This document shows, piece after piece, positions 7,870 through 11,858 of a stretch of 11,858 bases of DNA. The position numbers and the translations under genes were made by a program. The notes beneath the pieces were generated by a model. The model was not told the origin of the DNA. It searched no databases and saw nothing but the letters and a program-made list of their open reading frames with translations. Every line of letters starts with the position of its first letter. The stretch's first letter is position 1. Origin of the DNA: an uncultured Bacteroidota bacterium (GTDB lineage: Bacteria > Bacteroidota > Bacteroidia > 2-12-FULL-35-15); contig CAISYK010000963.1 in NCBI GenBank assembly GCA_903889605.1, positions 1-11,858 on the forward strand. The letters are read 5' to 3'.

Positions 7870-10866
7870 TTACTTAGTAATAACCAATTTACTGGTAATT
7901 TTTTTATTTGTTTTATTGTCTGTAACCTCAACAAAATAAAGCCCTGCAGGAATGTCTTCGGCGTTTATCTTTATCATATCATTAAAGTTTTTTGATTCAA
8001 TAATACGTTTGCCGGTTAAGTCCATCAACGCTGCTTTATATTCTGATTTTTTAGAAAGATATATAGTTACTGCATCCGACGCTGGATTAGGAAAAACGAG
8101 CATTTCCATTTCCGGAATATGATTGTTTTCGCCGGCAACGGAAACCGGACTCGACTGATAAACAGGGAACTCAATGTTTGTTGGGTATTGAGGCGAAAAT
8201 GCAATGCGCTGTACAGCAACTCTCGGCATCATAAAATTTCCATCAGGAGTTTTATTAGTCCCTTGCCCGTCGCCTGGTTTTCTTCTGAAAAATTCTCCAT
8301 CAGCAATAGGGATATTAGGATTTACCTGGAAGCGCGTAAAGTTGCTGCTGCTGATTAAGATTTTAACCTTGTGATTTTTCCCAAAAGTATATCCAATAGG
8401 GAAACACTTGAACTTATACTCGTATACCTCGTTAATGTTGATGTTGGTAAATGGGGTAAGATCATTTGCAAAAGGATAATCTTCATCCATGCTTGGGTTT
8501 TCAACCAGATTTTTGGCGTAAAGTCTTGCCCTTGCATTCACAGCTCCTTCAACTACAAATAATTCTCTGCCGTCAGGATATACGTCTAATACACGAATCA
8601 TAAAATCAGTATCTGTAAGGCCGGTACCTGTACCAGTTGGATTCGATTTTGCATATAGTGTAGCAACCGGGAACCCGATTATGCTTAAAGAGTCCTGAAT
8701 CAGATCGCTGGTAAAAGCAACTACTCCCTGGCGGTCCATTGTGTAAGGCGCATATCTGGCGCTTGCCAAGTCGACCTGCCCTTGCGTAACATCATTACTG
8801 TTTGGTATTTGTTCAATCATATTACCGCCGCCGGCAGTAAGAACAGGGTTGTCAGGATCATGCACGTATATTTTAAATCCTTCATCATCGGCTGGTGCAG
8901 CATTATTGAGTGCGCCGCTGTTATGCAGATACATTTTTTGTTTTGTAATATTTGCACTAATAGGAAAAGTGTTCGCAGAGGCCCAATAATTTCCAACATT
9001 ATTATTTTCTGCAACACCATCGTTTATAGGCCCGACAACATAATAACGCACATTTGGAACCTGCGTATAATCTTTATGCGGAGCCGGATCAACATGTATG
9101 GGATCAAGGCCGGAAATCTGTGATTGACCTGTAGGAGGCACATTTGCAGTAGAAGTAATGATGTTGCCATTAATTGTATCAGACCCTAAAACATATTGAT
9201 ACTCCAAATTCTTCAAACTATCGGTCCCGTTCATGTAATTCAGGAACTGGTAAAATGTCATTTTAAAATTACTGGAAGGTACTCTTATATATGCGAGTCC
9301 GCCTGCCATTGATTGCCATCTATGGCTTTCAGGGATCATAAATTTAGGATCGCCGATATATTGGTTGGTATTGTAATTCAGGTTATAACGAAACCATGTA
9401 ACAAAATCAGATTTCAATAGTTTTGATATTGACATGACAGAATCTCCGGATATTTCAGCGCCCACACCATCAAGCACATTTGCATAATATTTATTTGCTC
9501 CAACCATATCACCGGTTTCCCTCGAACCAACTGTTTGATGCGCCCATGGGCCAATTACGATTTTCTGAAGGTTTTTATTTCCATAAGAATTGCTTAAATA
9601 TTTCTCAGCATAATTTCTTGATTCAATTTGTCCGTCAATGAATATATCCCACCAGCCGGTGAGGTTGTAAATAGGCACCTCCATATTAGTATAACGGCTT
9701 TTCGTTCCATTAATATCGCCCTCCCCATTTTGATTTACCATTGCTCTGCTGGCATCCATATCCTTACGGCCGCTGGAATTCGGATAATAACCCGCAGGTC
9801 CTAAATTGCCGTTTAAATCAAAATAACGGTATGACGAAAAATGGTCGATGGTGTTGTTAGCGGCCACAAATTTATTCGGCATACCATAGTCAAAAGAACT
9901 ATGTATTTCATTTTGTACATCATTGTCATTTGCAACCTGCGCAGAGTCCTGAAATTCGGTTAATGCATCAGTGCCGGTAAATATCTGCCCTTTAAGCCAG
10001 CCCGTAACAAGTCTGTCTCTGAAAACGCCGTTATGAAAGCCTGTACTTTTAAAAAATTCGGCAGGACCTACTATTGGTAATAGACATTTTAGTCCGGGCT
10101 GAGCAGGATCTATTTTGTGCGCCAAAGCTTCCTGGTATTGATTGTAACCCAAAGCTGACGCCCCAAAAGTGCCTATTCTGCCGTTAAACATATTTTCAAT
10201 AGTATCAACAACACCGTCATTGTTTAGGTCAAAACCCTTGTTAAGGTTATTTAAAATGAATTGTATGCTGTTATATCCATCTTCGTGCTTATTGCCGTTT
10301 TTAGGGTCACTTAATGCGGTAACATCCAGTACGTGTTTATAGTTAGGATGATAGGGATCCCTGCTCCATCCATCGCTGTAAAGGGGCAGGTAAACGCCTT
10401 TAGAAGTGTATCGTCCGCGCATATCCTGCATTGCATAACCATAACCCAATAAACCTAATAATCCGCCCTGCTGTGTTTGGTCTCCTTTGCCGTAAGGAGT
10501 GCGGGAAAAGATAAGCGGCAGCTGATATATATTAGGATTTGGCTGCCCATTAATAGAGTCATAAATTAAAAGCTGGGTCCCAATTTTTATCAGCTCTACC
10601 GGCACAGGAGGATAACCTCCTGGTCCATCAATATCCACAGACACAATCAAGTTGTCGCGGACAATAGGAAGAAAAACATCCGTCATTAATACAGTACTGT
10701 CAGGCATTACAAAGGGAATAGTATAACGTGTTGTAAGTTCTGAAATATCGTCAAACTGACCATTGTTTGGAATAGCCTGGCTGAAACCATTATAGGAAAT
10801 AAAAAAGTACATTATCATCATTCCGAATATTCGGGAAATGTAATGCGGATTTTTCTTGTTTTTCAT
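7870..10866 (-). CDS. Secreted CocE/NonD-type serine hydrolase (X-Pro dipeptidyl-peptidase S15-like) with T9SS sorting domain
   Basis: This encodes 998 residues, longer than the roughly 600 usual for CocE/NonD hydrolases. A signal peptide (about 1-30) ends at GFSQ. The alpha/beta-hydrolase core contains SRTPYGKG (121-128), YAMQDMRGRYTSKG (144-157), and a nucleophile elbow G235-A-S237-A-L-G240. Asp407 (GWWD) and His443 (GPWAH) complete the likely Ser-Asp-His triad. Residues about 71-115 look inserted between TDVFLP and LPLIFSRTPYG. An EF-hand-like loop (213-224) precedes the serine. The C-terminal jelly-roll typical of the family spans about 645-890. Residues 922-998 form a type A T9SS sorting domain (VFPNPASDAVTI, LMDLTGKRI, IPAGLYFVEV, KLVITK), implying release or anchoring outside the cell. 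Family members cleave Xaa-Pro peptides, acylated beta-lactams or esters; the substrate here is not readable. It is followed by the TonB receptor on the same strand. Confidence 0.93.
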   Translation of the reverse strand: MKNKKNPHYISRIFGMMIMYFFISYNGFSQAIPNNGQFDDISELTTRYTIPFVMPDSTVLMTDVFLPIVRDNLIVSVDIDGPGGYPPVPVELIKIGTQLLIYDSINGQPNPNIYQLPLIFSRTPYGKGDQTQQGGLLGLLGYGYAMQDMRGRYTSKGVYLPLYSDGWSRDPYHPNYKHVLDVTALSDPKNGNKHEDGYNSIQFILNNLNKGFDLNNDGVVDTIENMFNGRIGTFGASALGYNQYQEALAHKIDPAQPGLKCLLPIVGPAEFFKSTGFHNGVFRDRLVTGWLKGQIFTGTDALTEFQDSAQVANDNDVQNEIHSSFDYGMPNKFVAANNTIDHFSSYRYFDLNGNLGPAGYYPNSSGRKDMDASRAMVNQNGEGDINGTKSRYTNMEVPIYNLTGWWDIFIDGQIESRNYAEKYLSNSYGNKNLQKIVIGPWAHQTVGSRETGDMVGANKYYANVLDGVGAEISGDSVMSISKLLKSDFVTWFRYNLNYNTNQYIGDPKFMIPESHRWQSMAGGLAYIRVPSSNFKMTFYQFLNYMNGTDSLKNLEYQYVLGSDTINGNIITSTANVPPTGQSQISGLDPIHVDPAPHKDYTQVPNVRYYVVGPINDGVAENNNVGNYWASANTFPISANITKQKMYLHNSGALNNAAPADDEGFKIYVHDPDNPVLTAGGGNMIEQIPNSNDVTQGQVDLASARYAPYTMDRQGVVAFTSDLIQDSLSIIGFPVATLYAKSNPTGTGTGLTDTDFMIRVLDVYPDGRELFVVEGAVNARARLYAKNLVENPSMDEDYPFANDLTPFTNININEVYEYKFKCFPIGYTFGKNHKVKILISSSNFTRFQVNPNIPIADGEFFRRKPGDGQGTNKTPDGNFMMPRVAVQRIAFSPQYPTNIEFPVYQSSPVSVAGENNHIPEMEMLVFPNPASDAVTIYLSKKSEYKAALMDLTGKRIIESKNFNDMIKINAEDIPAGLYFVEVTDNKTNKKITSKLVITK
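10195..10230 (-). other. EF-hand/dockerin-like calcium loop within the hydrolase
   Basis: Residues 213-224 read DLNNDGVVDTIE, matching the canonical 12-residue calcium loop D-x-[DN]-x-D-G-x-[IVL]-D-x-x-E at every liganding position. The loop lies 13 residues before the catalytic serine. A structural calcium site is inferred. Confidence 0.7.
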
Positions 10867-10899
10867 TTTTAGTTTTTATATTTTAATGATAAACGATGG

Positions 10900-10918
10900 T
10901 AACTAATCGATAACTAAT
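10900..10918. repeat. Direct repeat upstream of the hydrolase gene
   Basis: TAACTAAT occurs twice (10900-10907 and 10911-10918) separated by CGA, about 34 bp before the hydrolase start codon. On the minus strand it reads ATTAGTTA TCG ATTAGTTA. The 11-bp period fits one helical turn, so an operator is conceivable. Confidence 0.4.
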
Positions 10919-11146
10919 TTTTTTAAATAAACGGAAATCCTAAAATTATCAGTATTTTTTTTTGTCGTTTTACAAATATTGATTTCGGATTATTTGAGAT
11001 ATGCCGGGATACATATATAGATTCATATCACTAATGTTTTCTACTATTCCAAAAACATTATATCAGCAATGATAATTAATTTTTTCGAACAAAACAAAAA
11101 ATTTGTTTGGGTGTTGTGACTGGGGAATCAACGATTAAGTATAACG

Positions 11147-11172
11147 GCACATCCTTTATGAAGGCCAAGTGC
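11147..11172. repeat. Interrupted inverted repeat
   Basis: GCAC (11147-11150) and GTGC (11169-11172) enclose CCTT (11153-11156) and AAGG (11161-11164) around a TATG loop, giving a two-part stem with an asymmetric internal loop. No T-tract follows on either strand, and no function is evident. Confidence 0.25.
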
Positions 11173-11248
11173 AGACTATTTTGAAATGCGTAAATGTCAG
11201 TTTTTACTGATGATGCGAACTATGCTATTATTTATTGTAATTTTTTAT

Positions 11249-11857
11249 TTAGAAGTAACAATGTACCCCTAAATAAAAAGTAGTAATATTTAAATTTAAG
11301 CCATAGCTATTCATATCCTCATTAACATCGTATGGAACAGTTAAGTTTTTGGAATGTGAATTACTATAATAAATGCTGCTGTAAGTTGTTTCAATTCCAA
11401 TTTTAGGGGAAATAAAATATACCAAACCTGGGGAGATGCCAACAGAAATAGTGTTTGTTTGTCCTTCTTCAACATCAGGGTCAGAAGCAGGAAGGGTCAA
11501 ATATTCCAACATCAATGTTTGGTGAGTATAGGAAGCGCCAGCATTTAAGAAAAGTGAGAAATTCTCTGTAATTTTTTTATAGTACCGTGCGAAAACACCT
11601 GCACCATAACCCTTTGAATGATATAAAATTGTGAGCTTAGGAGGGTTTTGAGTTGGAATTACGAATGATTGGGTGGAATTTGATATTCCAAAATTTAAAT
11701 TTGCCCCAACAGCAAAATTGTCTCTGATGAAATAACCGAAATTAGGAATAATTTGACACCTAAAAGAACTGCTGTCGTATGTTTTAGAGTTAGAGAAATT
11801 ATATTTACTTCCGCCAGAAACGTTAAACTGTACTCCAATAATTTTTTTCCCTTTTTC
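11249..11857 (-). CDS. Outer-membrane beta-barrel protein, N-terminus beyond the window
   Basis: Reading the minus strand from the right edge, the frame is open for 202 codons to the TAA at 11249-11251, with no credible internal start. A TTG at 11513-11515 followed by an ATG opens a short 88-residue frame, but the protein plainly continues upstream. The sequence alternates strands and turns: IIGVQFNVSGGSKYNF, IPNFGYFIRDNFAVGANLNFGIS, LTILYHSKGYGAGVFARYYK, FSLFLNAGASY, ISVGISPGLVYFISPKIGIE, and a final strand TTFYLGVHCYF ending in phenylalanine, the usual beta-signal for insertion by the BAM complex. This is the pattern of small 8-stranded OMP beta-barrel proteins common in Bacteroidota. Its role is unknown. 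The signal peptide and first strand(s) lie beyond the window edge. Confidence 0.82.
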   Translation of the reverse strand, partial: EKGKKIIGVQFNVSGGSKYNFSNSKTYDSSSFRCQIIPNFGYFIRDNFAVGANLNFGISNSTQSFVIPTQNPPKLTILYHSKGYGAGVFARYYKKITENFSLFLNAGASYTHQTLMLEYLTLPASDPDVEEGQTNTISVGISPGLVYFISPKIGIETTYSSIYYSNSHSKNLTVPYDVNEDMNSYGLNLNITTFYLGVHCYF

Positions 11858-11858
11858 A

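Larger units (their letters stand above)
10867..11248. other. Gene-free region upstream of the hydrolase
   Basis: This AT-rich stretch contains the probable promoter region of the minus-strand hydrolase and the 3' flank of the beta-barrel gene. I see no protein-like frame and no intrinsic terminator for the barrel gene. AATATTTG on the minus strand (10973-10980) differs by one base from TAnnTTTG and is the best promoter candidate, without a clear -33 partner. A direct repeat (10900-10918) and a small hairpin (11147-11172) are listed separately. Confidence 0.55.

Noticed and set aside
8119..9123. Plus- and minus-strand alternative frames inside the hydrolase gene
   Set aside because: They overlap a well-supported 998-residue gene and encode unstructured, unrecognisable sequence.
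11513..11515. TTG as the start codon of the right-edge gene
   Set aside because: The frame remains open and barrel-like for 114 codons upstream to the window edge.
1..11858. Mobile elements, CRISPR arrays, tRNA/rRNA genes, toxin-antitoxin or defence systems
   Set aside because: Reading both strands I found no transposase or integrase motif, no regularly spaced repeats, no tRNA-like cloverleaf and no pair of small overlapping genes.

Overview
The window reads as a chromosomal stretch of a low-GC member of the Bacteroidota. Four features support this: a secreted enzyme ending in a type IX secretion (T9SS) type A sorting domain, a TonB-dependent receptor with an N-terminal carboxypeptidase-regulatory-like domain, an FSQ/AQQ style of signal-peptide cleavage region, and a TAnnTTTG-type promoter element with no obvious Shine-Dalgarno sites. 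I see no rRNA, tRNA, CRISPR array, transposase or phage gene.

Layout. Positions 1-84 may hold the last codons of an upstream gene. A small lipoprotein of unknown function (149-760, +) follows and ends at a clear intrinsic terminator. After about 350 bp without a gene comes recJ (1163-2920, -), divergent from an orphan biotin-carrier protein (3174-3677, +). Next is a Tat-exported superoxide dismutase of the Fe/Mn family (3850-4614, +). The convergent gap after it carries a compact structured element (about 4707-4793) that resembles a dispersed Bacteroidota repeat/RNA of the Flavo-1 kind. Two large minus-strand genes follow. In transcription order they are a 998-residue secreted CocE/NonD-type serine hydrolase with a T9SS sorting domain (7870-10866) and a 926-residue TonB-dependent receptor (4931-7711). 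The right edge holds the C-terminal two hundred or so residues of an outer-membrane beta-barrel protein (11249 to the window edge, -), whose start lies outside.

How the genes fit together. The hydrolase and receptor are the most plausible functional unit: same strand, 158 bp apart, one cleaving a substrate outside the cell and the other importing a ligand across the outer membrane. Their substrate cannot be read from the sequence. The other genes look like independent housekeeping or envelope units. Nothing here is clearly a new system. The items most worth a second look are the structured element at 4707-4793, an EF-hand-like calcium loop inserted just before the catalytic serine of the hydrolase, and the hydrolase/receptor pairing.
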